64,000 nucleotides of DNA from PALSA-555 sp963821325 (GTDB lineage: Bacteria; Actinomycetota; Acidimicrobiia; IMCC26256; PALSA-555), in NCBI GenBank assembly GCA_963821325.1, contig CAWGDC010000001.1, positions 248,001 through 312,000 of the forward strand, written 5' to 3'. The notes beneath the pieces were generated by a model. The model had not been told where the DNA came from and searched no databases. It saw only the letters and a list, made by a program, of their open reading frames with translations. This document shows positions 1 through 8,240 of this stretch, in pieces. The first letter of the stretch is position 1, and every line of letters starts with the position of its first letter. The position numbers and the translations under genes were made by a program.

Positions 1-1
1 C

Positions 2-1193
2 GGCTTCGGTGCCGTCCCGACGGTCGTCGACGGCATCCAGTCCTGCGGCGACTACCACGTCATCGCGGTCTGCGGCAGCAACACGAAGCTGCAGGCCTCG
101 CTCCTCAAAGCGGGGCTGGGCGGCACCGTGCTGGGCTGGACCGACGAGATGCCCGAGCTCATGGGCGCCGCGGACGTCCTGGTCGAGAACGCGGGCGGGC
201 TGACCGCGATGGAGGCGTTCGCCGCCGGGCTGCCCGTGGTGAGCTACCAGCCGATCGCCGGGCACGGCCGTGACAACGCCCGCCACATGGACAGCGCCCA
301 GGTCAGCCACTACGCGCGCGAACGAAGCGGAGCTCGCGGTGGCGCTCGAGACCGCGACCACCCCCGGCCCGGGACGCGACGCGCTCGTCGACGCCGGCCG
401 CGCCCTCTTCGCCGAGGACCCGACGCAGCGGATCCTCGACCTCGTCCCCGCCGACGCGACCGGCCCGGTGCTGCGCCCCTCCGAGCGGCCCGCGCTCCGC
501 GACGTCGCGGCCGCGGCCCGCCGCGCCCCGTCGCACCTGTCGCGGCCCGAGCGGGTCATCGCCGTCCTCGGCATCGTGCTGAGCATCTGCTACGTCGGGC
601 TCACCGAGGGCGTCGAGGGCGCCGCCGCGCTCGGGGTCGGGGTCAGCAAGCCCCCGGCCGGCGTGCAGAACACCGTGTACCTGGGCGTGCGGCTCACCGC
701 CGAGGAGCTCCATAACCCGCAGGTCGTCGCGAACGTCGAGGCGCTGCACGCCACCGTCATCGTGGACGGCCGCACCGCCCAGGCGTCGGGCCGGACCCTC
801 GCCTACGTCGTCAGCCGGGGCGTCGACCTCGCCAACGGCGGGATGGGGATCCACACGTCGCTGCCCTGGACCCGGGCGGCCAACGACTGCCGACGCGCCG
901 GACAGATCATCACCCGCGCCGCGCACATCAAGCCGACCGAGTTCGTGCCCGGCCGCGGGTTCAACGGCTTCGATCAGATCTACTGCCGGGTCGGCGCGTA
1001 CAAGACGAAGCTCGTCCTCGCCAACCTGACGTTCCACCCCGGGCACCTGCCGGCACGTCTGCGATCGCGGCGCATCTACCTGCTCGACGGGCGGGGCGGT
1101 GCACCCGCCGCGGTGGGCGTCGCGCTGCGCACCTTCGAGCAGCGTCTCGACAACGCCGGCTTCCAGTCGGATCCCCTCCGCGACCTGCACTAA
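2..1193 (+). CDS. MurG/MGDG-synthase-like glycosyltransferase with C-terminal membrane-linked domain (5' partial, frameshifted)
   Basis: The window opens inside this gene, in the frame starting at base 2. The first ~100 codons read as the C-terminal nucleotide-sugar half of a GT28/MGDG-synthase-type enzyme: GFGAVPTVVDG, then GWTDEMPELM, then VENAGGLTAMEAFAAGLPVV. The frame breaks near 314-320 in a GCGCGCG run. Dropping one base joins SHYAR directly to NEAELAVALE in the next frame, which is open to the stop at 1191-1193. After the glycosyltransferase part comes one hydrophobic segment (around VIAVLGIVLSICYVGL) and then a ~170-residue domain. That domain vaguely resembles a degenerate polysaccharide-deacetylase fold, but I cannot assign it. 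The likely role is glycosylation of a membrane lipid or envelope precursor. The family call is good, the substrate is unknown, and the frameshift looks like a sequence error. Confidence 0.72.
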
Positions 1194-1211
1194 CCCGCGG
1201 TTCGGGCGGCG

Positions 1212-2777
1212 TCAGCGGTCGCTGCGACCCGCGGTCGGCGACACGATCGAGATCCCCACCGGCCGGTACACGGTCAGGCAGATCGTGCTGTAGCAGCGCC
1301 GCGGCCCGTCCCGCTCGTACGACCCGGGGGGGCGCCGCGCGCTCGGCTGTCCGGGGACGTCGACGTAGAACACCGTGCCCGACGCGTCCGACGGGTACCG
1401 GCGCAGCACCGCGCCCTTCGGGAAGACGGCGGTGCCCCAGTACCAGGGGACGTCCCGCGAGACGATGTGCGTGTGGGCGCGGACCGTGGCGTCGCCGTAG
1501 TGCAGCACGAGGAGATACGCCGCGGGGGAGGTCACGACGAGGTCGCCCGGCCGCACCCGCCCGTTCACGTGCTGGGCGAGGGTCGGTGTGTCCGGCTGCG
1601 TCAACGCGAAGCTGAGCACGACCGCCGCCGCGCCGGTCACCGCGAGCGACCCGACCGCGAACCGGCGCCAGGGCAGCGCCGCGAGCCCGACCCCCACGAC
1701 GCAGACGAGCGGCCCCCACATCACCGAGGCGTAGCGGGCCTCGACCAGCGGATGCCACACGCTGACCGCGACGAGCAGCGCGATCCCGCCGAGCGAGCCG
1801 CCGGCGAGGAACGCGACCCCGCGATGCGCCGCCGCCGACTGTGCGCGCCACCGGGCGAGCACCGCGACGAGCGAGACGAACCCGAGGGTCACGACCACGG
1901 CCTGCAGCACGACGAGCGCGGTGTAGCCCGGGATGCCCGCGTCGAGGGAGGGCCCGGCGAAGAACTGGACGGCGACGCCGCTCACGGTCGAGAACCCGAC
2001 ACCGCCGACCCAGAACGGGCTGGCGCCGTGCGCGAACTGGGCGTGGGCGTAGACGAGCCACGGCAGGAGCGGCACGGCCGCGATCGCCGCGGCGGTCACG
2101 GCCCGGGTCCGCGTCGGGGCCGGCGCGCGCAGGATCACGAGCACCGCGGCGAGCTGGCCGATCACCGCGAAGGCCGTGAAGTAGTTGGTGGCGAGCGCCG
2201 CGGCCGTGGCGGCGCCGTACACGGCGGCGCGCGCCCAGGTCGGGCGCTCGACCAGACGCCACACGGCGAGCGTCGAGGCGAGCACGAGCGTCGTCGCCAG
2301 CGCGTACATGCGGGCGTCCCGCGAGGCGAGCACCAGGCTGGGGAACACCGCCACCGTCGCCGCGCACCACAGGCCCACGCGGTGACCCCCGACCCGTCGG
2401 CCCAGCGCCGCCGCGATCGGGATCGCCGCCGTCCCGGCCAACGCCGACAGCGCCCGCAGGCCGCCGTTGCCCCCCCAGACGCTGACGAGGACGTGCTGGA
2501 CCAGGTAGGAGAGCGGGGGCGCCGAATCGTGCGCGATCACGCGGAGCATGGCGCCGACCGAGCGGTGCACGGCGAGGACGGTGAACGCCTCGTCCCGCCA
2601 AAGGGGCTGGCGGCCGAGGAACGCGAAGCGCAGCACCGCGCCGCCCGCGGTGATCGCCGCGACCCGCGACGCGAAGCCCGGCGGACGCCACGCGGCGAGC
2701 CGCCGGCGGGGCGGGGCCGGCTCGGCACCGGCCGGCTCGGTGTCCGGGACGGCGGCGCGGATGTCGCTCGTCGTCAC
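1212..2777 (-). CDS. GT39-type integral membrane glycosyltransferase
   Basis: Polytopic protein of 521 residues with about ten hydrophobic segments. It has the hallmarks of the dolichyl/polyprenyl-phosphate-mannose GT-C family: an acidic pair after the first membrane segment (PLWRDEAFTV, around residue 60) and the ASRDARMYAL motif near residue 160. Such enzymes move a sugar from a polyprenyl-phosphate carrier to an acceptor on the outer face of the membrane. I chose the GTG at 2777 because GGGAG lies about nine bases upstream. An in-frame ATG at 2921 would add 48 arginine/proline-rich residues that look non-coding. It is followed on the same strand, upstream, by a second GT-C enzyme, so the pair probably act in one envelope glycan or glycolipid pathway. 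The sugar and acceptor are unknown. Confidence 0.8.
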   Translation of the reverse strand: MTTSDIRAAVPDTEPAGAEPAPPRRRLAAWRPPGFASRVAAITAGGAVLRFAFLGRQPLWRDEAFTVLAVHRSVGAMLRVIAHDSAPPLSYLVQHVLVSVWGGNGGLRALSALAGTAAIPIAAALGRRVGGHRVGLWCAATVAVFPSLVLASRDARMYALATTLVLASTLAVWRLVERPTWARAAVYGAATAAALATNYFTAFAVIGQLAAVLVILRAPAPTRTRAVTAAAIAAVPLLPWLVYAHAQFAHGASPFWVGGVGFSTVSGVAVQFFAGPSLDAGIPGYTALVVLQAVVVTLGFVSLVAVLARWRAQSAAAHRGVAFLAGGSLGGIALLVAVSVWHPLVEARYASVMWGPLVCVVGVGLAALPWRRFAVGSLAVTGAAAVVLSFALTQPDTPTLAQHVNGRVRPGDLVVTSPAAYLLVLHYGDATVRAHTHIVSRDVPWYWGTAVFPKGAVLRRYPSDASGTVFYVDVPGQPSARRPPGSYERDGPRRCYSTICLTVYRPVGISIVSPTAGRSDR

Positions 2778-2956
2778 GCCCGGTCTCCCGCCGGGCCGCC
2801 CCGCGGGGTCGGCGCAGCGTGCCGCGGTGCCGTGTCGCCCGAGACGCGGACGTGGTCCATGAGTGCCCAGGGAAAGGAGGAGGAAGCGCCAGCGCGGCGG
2901 CGACGCCGCGGCGTCGAGCATAGGTCGGGCGGCTCGCCGATCGGCGGCCGCGCCGC

Positions 2957-4498
2957 TCAGGCGCCGCCCGCCGGGTGCGGCACGAGGAGCTGGACGACGA
3001 CCGGGTGACCGTGCGGATCGACTGCGGTCACGGTGGCCCGGGCGGCGAGCGCGGGGCCGACGGCGCGGCGCAGCTCGGCGCGGCTCGGCGCGACGATGCG
3101 GGTGAAGCGGTCGGGGAGGATCGCCTGGTTGGGCTCGATGCGGGTCGGTGGATGGTCGGCGTCGAGGAACTGGATGTCGGACGCGGAGTAGTCGTCGACG
3201 ATGACCGCGGCGCGGGGGCCGTGGTCGGCCGCGTGGGCCAGGGCGACGAGCGCGAACGTGTACGCGTCATACCGGTCGCGGACCGGGCGCGAGAAGTAGG
3301 CGTGGGCGCCGATCGCCGCGGCGTAGGAGAGCGCGGCGACGACGAGCGCCACGCCGGTGACCTGGCCGACGCGCCGCCCGTGCCGGGCCAGCCAGGTGAC
3401 GGTCCCGACCGCGCCGATGCCGACGAGCGCGCCGACGTAGGGGGCGAGCCCGAGGTTGCGCAGGAAGTGCGGCGAGCCGCCCTCGGGGGCGAGCAGCGGC
3501 GGGATCAAGAAGATGACGACGCCCAGCAGGACGAGCCGATACGGCGGGTCCCGGCGGCGCTGCCAGGCGACGACGACGCCGACGACCGCGAGGGCGACGA
3601 GCGGCCAGCTGAGCAGCGGCATGCCGGCGACGTCGTGGCGCGGGTTGGGGTCGCCGACGAACGCGAACTGGCCGAGCGTGCGCAGGACGTGCGTGAGGTA
3701 GCTCTGGTGGTTGCCGGCGACGTTGAAGACGCTCGTCTCGGCGCCGCGGCCGAAGTAGTTGGCGGGCTCGATGAGCGCCACGGCGAGCATGGGGCCGCCG
3801 ACGACGAGGAACCCGCCGAGCAGCCAGCGCACGTCGGCGACGAGCGCGTCGTAGGCGGCGCGGTCGTGGCGGCGCAGCTGCCAGAGCCACACGAGGACGA
3901 GCACCGGCGCGAGCTTCAGCGGCTGGTAGGTCCACAGGCCGGCGCCGACCGCGGCGCCGGCGAGCGCGGCCCGCCGCGCGCTCGGCCGGTCGGACCAGGC
4001 GATGAGCGCGGCGAGGATCAGCGCGCCGGCGAGGGGGACGAGCACGTTGCGGAACCCGTCCCGGGCGATGCAGAGGAGCCACAACGAGCCGGCGGCCCAG
4101 GCCATCCCCGCCAGCGCCGCGCCGCGGCCGAAGCGTCGCAGCGCGAGGCCGATGGCGAGCACGCCGAGGACGCCGAGCACCGCCGAGACGCCTCGCAACG
4201 TCAGCGTGGTGTCGCCCGCGACGGCGAACGCGGCGGTGGCGAGGTAGGCGTAGAGCGGCTCGCGGCCGGCGTCCTCCGAGATGAACAGCGGGTGGTAGCC
4301 GAGGGGGTCGGCGAGGATGCGCTGCGCCGTCACCCCTTCGGCGGCCTCGTCGGGGTAGAGCCCACCTGGCTGGTGGTCCAGGTCGGCGAGGCGGGCTACG
4401 GCCGCGCCGGCCGTGAGGAGGAGCACGAGCGCCACCAGCCCCGCCGCCGCCCACCGCCGCCGCGTCGACGGCGACGGCGTCTCGAGGTCCGTCCCCAC
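2957..4498 (-). CDS. GT39/PMT_2-type membrane glycosyltransferase
   Basis: Protein of 513 residues with an N-terminal membrane anchor, an acidic luminal motif (GGLYPDEAAEG) shortly after it, and ten to twelve hydrophobic segments. The RDGFRNVLVPL stretch corresponds to the basic loop seen in GT-C enzymes. The C-terminal ~120 residues are soluble and would lie outside the membrane. It is on the same strand as the neighbouring GT39 gene, with 179 bases between the coding regions, and lies just downstream of a TetR gene. The expected function is transfer of a polyprenyl-linked sugar. No substrate can be read from the sequence. The family assignment rests on topology and the DE motif rather than close recognition. 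Confidence 0.75.
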   Translation of the reverse strand: MGTDLETPSPSTRRRWAAAGLVALVLLLTAGAAVARLADLDHQPGGLYPDEAAEGVTAQRILADPLGYHPLFISEDAGREPLYAYLATAAFAVAGDTTLTLRGVSAVLGVLGVLAIGLALRRFGRGAALAGMAWAAGSLWLLCIARDGFRNVLVPLAGALILAALIAWSDRPSARRAALAGAAVGAGLWTYQPLKLAPVLVLVWLWQLRRHDRAAYDALVADVRWLLGGFLVVGGPMLAVALIEPANYFGRGAETSVFNVAGNHQSYLTHVLRTLGQFAFVGDPNPRHDVAGMPLLSWPLVALAVVGVVVAWQRRRDPPYRLVLLGVVIFLIPPLLAPEGGSPHFLRNLGLAPYVGALVGIGAVGTVTWLARHGRRVGQVTGVALVVAALSYAAAIGAHAYFSRPVRDRYDAYTFALVALAHAADHGPRAAVIVDDYSASDIQFLDADHPPTRIEPNQAILPDRFTRIVAPSRAELRRAVGPALAARATVTAVDPHGHPVVVQLLVPHPAGGA

Positions 4499-4541
4499 GG
4501 GCGGGCAGGCTAAAGGACGGGTGGTGCGACCCTCCCGCGGC

Positions 4542-5220
4542 TCAGCGGGGCGGGGTCGCGACGCCGGTGGCCGCGCCGACGAGGCGGCGCACCGAGTAGT
4601 CGAAGAGCTCGTCGGCGGACACCGGGCGGCGCAGCGCGTCGAGCAGCTCGGCGGCGCCGTCGACGTCGTCGGCGGTCCAGAGATCCTCGGGGGCGACGTG
4701 CTGGCTCGGGGACCGGGCGACCTGGATGTCGATCAGCACCGACCCGGTGACGAACTGGAGGATGGCGTGCAACGCCGAGCGCGGCGTCGTGGCCGTGGAG
4801 CCCGGCGGCGGTGAGCTCGCGGACGAGGACCCGTCGCACCGGCTGGAAGAGCTCGGCGGTGCGGCCTTGCGCGTGGACGACGGCCACGAGCTCGGGTCGC
4901 TCGAGGAGGTTGCGACGCCAGGCGCGGCACACGGAGGTGATGCGCGTCGCGGCGTCGTCGCCCTGCACGGGCACGGCGGCCAGCCGGGTGATGATGCGGT
5001 CGACGACCGCGTCGAGGAGCACCGACTTGTCGCCGACGTGCCAGTAGATGGCGGTGACGGCGACGCCGAGCCGGCTGGCGAGGCGCCGCATGGTGAGGGC
5101 GGCGACGCCGTCGGTCTCGACGAGCGCCAGCGCGGCCGTGACGATCTGCTCGGGGCTCAGCGTGGTGCGGGCCGGCTCGTCGGCGCCGCCGACGGCCACT
5201 TGACCCGCTGAACCGGCCAT
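4542..5220 (-). CDS. TetR/AcrR-family regulator (frameshifted)
   Basis: The N-terminal half is a clear TetR DNA-binding domain: TMRRLASRLGVAVTAIYWHV gives the helix-turn-helix at residues ~45-65, followed by DKSVLLDAVVDRI. The frame continues as nonsense after residue ~145, but the correct C-terminal helices (HAILQFVTGSVLIDIQVARS and onward) follow in the next frame up to the stop at 4542. Removing one base in the GAGCGCG run near 4775-4785 restores a 225-residue TetR protein. It starts eight bases from a palindromic operator and is divergent from the amidohydrolase operon, so it very likely represses that operon and itself. The single indel is more probably a sequencing error than inactivation. 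Confidence 0.8.
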
Positions 5221-5227
5221 GCAACGA

Positions 5228-5248
5228 TGTTACACGAACAGTGTTACA
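5228..5248. promoter_or_regulatory. Probable TetR operator between the divergent TetR gene and amidohydrolase operon
   Basis: Two eight-base arms, TGTTACAC and GTGTTACA, are separated by five bases. As an inverted repeat they match at 7 of 8 positions. The element lies 8 bases upstream of the TetR ATG (5220) and 27 bases upstream of the GTG of the first amidohydrolase. Its size and position are typical of a TetR operator that controls both directions. No binding has been shown, so this is inferred from symmetry and location. Confidence 0.65.
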
Positions 5249-5274
5249 GAGGGCGGGTGCGGGGAAGGCGGCCA

Positions 5275-6507
5275 GTGACCCCGACCGAGGATCGCTACGT
5301 CGTGGTGTCGGCAGACGGCCACGCCGGCAACGAGATGCTCGGCTACCGCGACTACCTCGAGCGCCGCTACCTCGACGAGTTCGACGCCTGGGCCGCCGAG
5401 TACGTCGTGCCGTTCCCCGACCTCGAGGGGCCGGACGCGAGCCGCAACTGGGACAGCGACCGGCGCCTCGCCGAGACCGAGGCCGACGGCATCGTCGCCG
5501 AGGTGCTGTTCCCGAACACCGTCCCACCGTTCTTCCCCAAGTCGACGCTCACGGCGCGCCCGCCCGTCGACGCCGCGGAGCTCGAGCGCCGCTGGGCCGG
5601 GTTGCGGGCGCACAACCGCTGGCTCGTCGACTTCTGCGCCGCGGCGCCGGGACGGCGGGCCGGGATCGCGCAGATCCTCCTCGCCGACGTCGACGCCGCG
5701 GTGGACGAGATCCGCTGGGCGCGCCACGCCGGCCTGACCGGCGGGGTGCTGCTCCCCGGCGCCCCGCCCGGCACCGGCCTCCCGCCCCTCTACTCCCCCG
5801 TCTACGAGCCCATCTGGTCGGTGTGCGAGGAGCTGGCGATGCCGGTGAACCACCACTCGGGCAGCGCGGTGCCGCCACTGGACGACACACCGGTCGACAA
5901 CGTGATGTTCGTCCTCGAGGTCACGTGGTGGGCGCACCGCACGTTCCCGCACCTGGCGTTCAGCGGCGTCCTCGAGCGGCACCCCACCCTCCAGCTCGTG
6001 CTCACCGAGCAGGGCACCGCGTGGATCCCCGAGGAGCTGCGCCGCCTCGACTACTTCTTCGAGCGGATGCGGTCCGCGACCGGCACCCAGGAGATGGAGT
6101 GGGGCCGCGAGGTGGTCGGCGCCCTGTCGCTGCGCCCGAGCGAGTACTGGGCCCGCCAGTGCCACGTCGGGTCCAGCTTCCTGCGCCCGGGTGAGGTCCC
6201 GATGCGCTACGAGGTCGGCGTCGACCGGATCATGTGGGGCAGCGACTATCCCCACCGCGAATCCAGCTTCCCGTTCTCGCACGAGGCGCTGCGCCTCTCG
6301 TTCGCCGACGTCGACGAAGCCGAGGTGCGGGCCATGGTCGGCGAGAACGCCGCGGCGCTCTACGGGTTCGACCTCGACGCGCTCGCGCCGATCGCCGCGA
6401 CGGTCGGCCCGACCGTCGCCGAGGTCGCCCGACCCCTGCCCGACGCGGACATCCCTGCGGCGGCCCGCCGCTGCCCGGCGTTCGCCGACACCGCCAACGT
6501 GCACTGA
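5275..6507 (+). CDS. Amidohydrolase-2 family metal-dependent hydrolase/decarboxylase
   Basis: Protein of 410 residues in the amidohydrolase-2 (COG2159-type) family, TIM-barrel enzymes that hydrolyse or decarboxylate small organic acids. The metal-ligand signatures are visible: SADGHAG near the N-terminus (DxH motif), the MPVNHHSGSA strand around residue 195, and WGSDYPH near residue 325 (the catalytic Asp). The GTG at 5275 is preferred because GGAAGG lies just upstream; an earlier in-frame start at 5227 would run through the operator. It is the first gene of a four-gene operon with a decarboxylase-like protein, an SDR and a second amidohydrolase. The operon probably degrades an aromatic or cyclic compound, whose identity is unknown. 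Confidence 0.85.
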   Translation: MTPTEDRYVVVSADGHAGNEMLGYRDYLERRYLDEFDAWAAEYVVPFPDLEGPDASRNWDSDRRLAETEADGIVAEVLFPNTVPPFFPKSTLTARPPVDAAELERRWAGLRAHNRWLVDFCAAAPGRRAGIAQILLADVDAAVDEIRWARHAGLTGGVLLPGAPPGTGLPPLYSPVYEPIWSVCEELAMPVNHHSGSAVPPLDDTPVDNVMFVLEVTWWAHRTFPHLAFSGVLERHPTLQLVLTEQGTAWIPEELRRLDYFFERMRSATGTQEMEWGREVVGALSLRPSEYWARQCHVGSSFLRPGEVPMRYEVGVDRIMWGSDYPHRESSFPFSHEALRLSFADVDEAEVRAMVGENAAALYGFDLDALAPIAATVGPTVAEVARPLPDADIPAAARRCPAFADTANVH

Positions 6508-6554
6508 CCGACTGTGGCGCGCCCGCCCCGGCGGGCGTCCGACAAGGAGCACCC

Positions 6555-7334
6555 GTGGGAACCATCCGATACGCCGCCCGCACCGAGGAGCAGCTCCGCA
6601 ACCGGGAGCTCGAAGCGACGTCGCGTGGCGCCTGGTCCACGACGCTCGTCGCCGTGTACGAGACCGACCCCGACGTCGTCGCGGCGGTGCTGCCACCGCC
6701 GCTCGAGGCGCCGCCCGAGCCGCTCGCCCGGGTCACGATCGCCCGGGTCGACATGGCGGGCCTCCCCACGTTCGGCGCGGCGACCGTCGCGGTGATGGCC
6801 CGCCACGAGGGCACCGACGCGGACTACGCCCTCGTGATGCCGATGACGACGGAGCAGTCGGTGATCGGCGGCCGGGAGACGTTCGGCGAGCCGAAGAAGA
6901 TCGGTGACGTGACCCTCGAACGCGACGGTGACCGCGTCGTCGGGAAGGTCACCCGGTTCGGGATCACGTTCGTCGAGGTCACCGGCCGGGTCACGGGGAC
7001 GCTCCCGAACCCGCCCGACGGTCGGCGCACCAGCTTCTACTTCAAGTTCCTGCCGTCACCCGACGGCAAGGGCTTCGACGCCGAGCCGTCGCTCATCTAC
7101 TGCCACCGGGACGAGACGACCCGCCACCTCGAAGCGGTCGACGGTACGGTGACCCTCCGCGAGTCGCGCTTCGATCCCGTCGCCGACATCCCGGTGCGTC
7201 ACGTCCGGGAGATCACGATCGCGGAGCGGCGCAGCTCCCAGATCGGCGAGATCCACTCCCGGGTGCCGAGCGACTGGCTCCTCCCGTACGTGCATCAGCG
7301 CTACGACGACCTCTCCCCGGTGGGTGAGGAGTAG
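6555..7334 (+). CDS. Acetoacetate decarboxylase-like protein (ADC family)
   Basis: Protein of 259 residues. It shows the ADC-fold signature FGEPKKIGDVTL at about residues 112-123, in which a lysine of the PKK group is the candidate Schiff-base residue. RTSFYFKFLP and HVREITIAE are further typical strands. Members decarboxylate beta-keto acids or act as aldolase/dehydratase-like enzymes on keto substrates. The start is GTG at 6555, preceded by AAGGAG at an ideal five-base spacing. The gene lies 47 bases after the first amidohydrolase and five bases before the SDR, so co-transcription is nearly certain. Activity as a true acetoacetate decarboxylase is not implied, because the family is functionally broad. 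Confidence 0.82.
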   Translation: MGTIRYAARTEEQLRNRELEATSRGAWSTTLVAVYETDPDVVAAVLPPPLEAPPEPLARVTIARVDMAGLPTFGAATVAVMARHEGTDADYALVMPMTTEQSVIGGRETFGEPKKIGDVTLERDGDRVVGKVTRFGITFVEVTGRVTGTLPNPPDGRRTSFYFKFLPSPDGKGFDAEPSLIYCHRDETTRHLEAVDGTVTLRESRFDPVADIPVRHVREITIAERRSSQIGEIHSRVPSDWLLPYVHQRYDDLSPVGEE

Positions 7335-7339
7335 CCGGC

Positions 7340-8224
7340 GTGCTCGAGGCGCTCGAGGGCAAGACCGCCGTCGTCACCGGCGGGGGCAGCGGGCTCGGCC
7401 GCGCCCTCGGGGAGCGCTTCGCGCGGGAGGGCATGCGCGTCGTCCTCGCCGACGTCCAGGCGCCGGTGCTCGACGCCACCGTCGCCGAGCTGCGCGGCGC
7501 CGGTCTCGACGTCGTCGGCGTCGAGACGGACGTGTCGAGCTGGGCGTCGGTCGCCGCGCTGCGCGACCGAGCGATCGAGCACGGCGGCGCCGTCCACCTC
7601 GTCTGCAACAACGCCGGGATCGGCGCCGGCGCCGAGGGGCGGCTGTGGGAGCACGAGCTGAACGACTGGCGGTGGGCGCTCGGCGTGAACCTCTGGGGTG
7701 TCATCCACGGCATCAACGCGTTCGTGCCCCACATGCTCGAGCACGGCGAGCCGGCGCATGTGGTCAACACCTCGTCGGGCAACGGCGGCGTCGCCCCCCT
7801 GTCGGGAACCCCCGAGTACGCGGTGACGAAGGCCGCCGTGGTGACGCTCACCGAGACGCTGTACGCCCAGCTCACCGAGGACGGCGCGGCCGTCGGGGCG
7901 TCGGTGCTGTTCCCCGGGCCACACATGCTCCGCACCGGCCTCTTCGATTCCTGGCGGACCCGGCCGGCGGCGTACGCCAGAGAGCGGCCCCGCCGCACCC
8001 CGCCGGTCACGCTCGACCAGTACGAGACGCTGATGCGCGACGCCGGGAAGACCATCCAGTACACGCCGGTGGAGGAGGTCGCGGGTCGTGTCGTCGACGC
8101 GGTGCGCGCCGGCGACTTCTGGATCCTGCCGCCCGACGAGCGCACCGACGAGCGCATCCACGCCCGCGCCGACTCGATGCTCAAGCGGGAGAACCCCACC
8201 TACATCCAGGCCGTGTCGGGCTGA
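7340..8224 (+). CDS. Short-chain dehydrogenase/reductase
   Basis: Classical SDR of 294 residues. The cofactor motif GGGSGLGRALGERF is at the N-terminus, with acidic residues (LADV) at the end of beta-2 that favour NAD(H). NNAGIGAG follows, then the catalytic serine in NTSSGNGG and the YAVTK pair (Tyr and Lys three residues apart) near residue 160. It would oxidise a hydroxyl or reduce a keto group in the pathway encoded by its operon partners. The GTG start lies only five bases after the preceding stop, suggesting translational coupling. The C-terminal ~90 residues are longer than in minimal SDRs and probably shape the substrate pocket. Confidence 0.88.
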   Translation: MLEALEGKTAVVTGGGSGLGRALGERFAREGMRVVLADVQAPVLDATVAELRGAGLDVVGVETDVSSWASVAALRDRAIEHGGAVHLVCNNAGIGAGAEGRLWEHELNDWRWALGVNLWGVIHGINAFVPHMLEHGEPAHVVNTSSGNGGVAPLSGTPEYAVTKAAVVTLTETLYAQLTEDGAAVGASVLFPGPHMLRTGLFDSWRTRPAAYARERPRRTPPVTLDQYETLMRDAGKTIQYTPVEEVAGRVVDAVRAGDFWILPPDERTDERIHARADSMLKRENPTYIQAVSG

Positions 8225-8240
8225 GCCGGAGAGGAGCGCC

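Noticed and set aside
1467..3008. Large plus-strand frame opposite the first GT39 gene
   Set aside because: Charged low-complexity composition without a recognisable domain; it is a shadow of the membrane glycosyltransferase gene.
2975..4513. Plus-strand frame of 512 codons opposite the second GT39 gene
   Set aside because: The composition is rich in Glu, Arg and Gly without a hydrophobic pattern, typical of antisense to a membrane protein. The minus-strand gene has proper topology and motifs.
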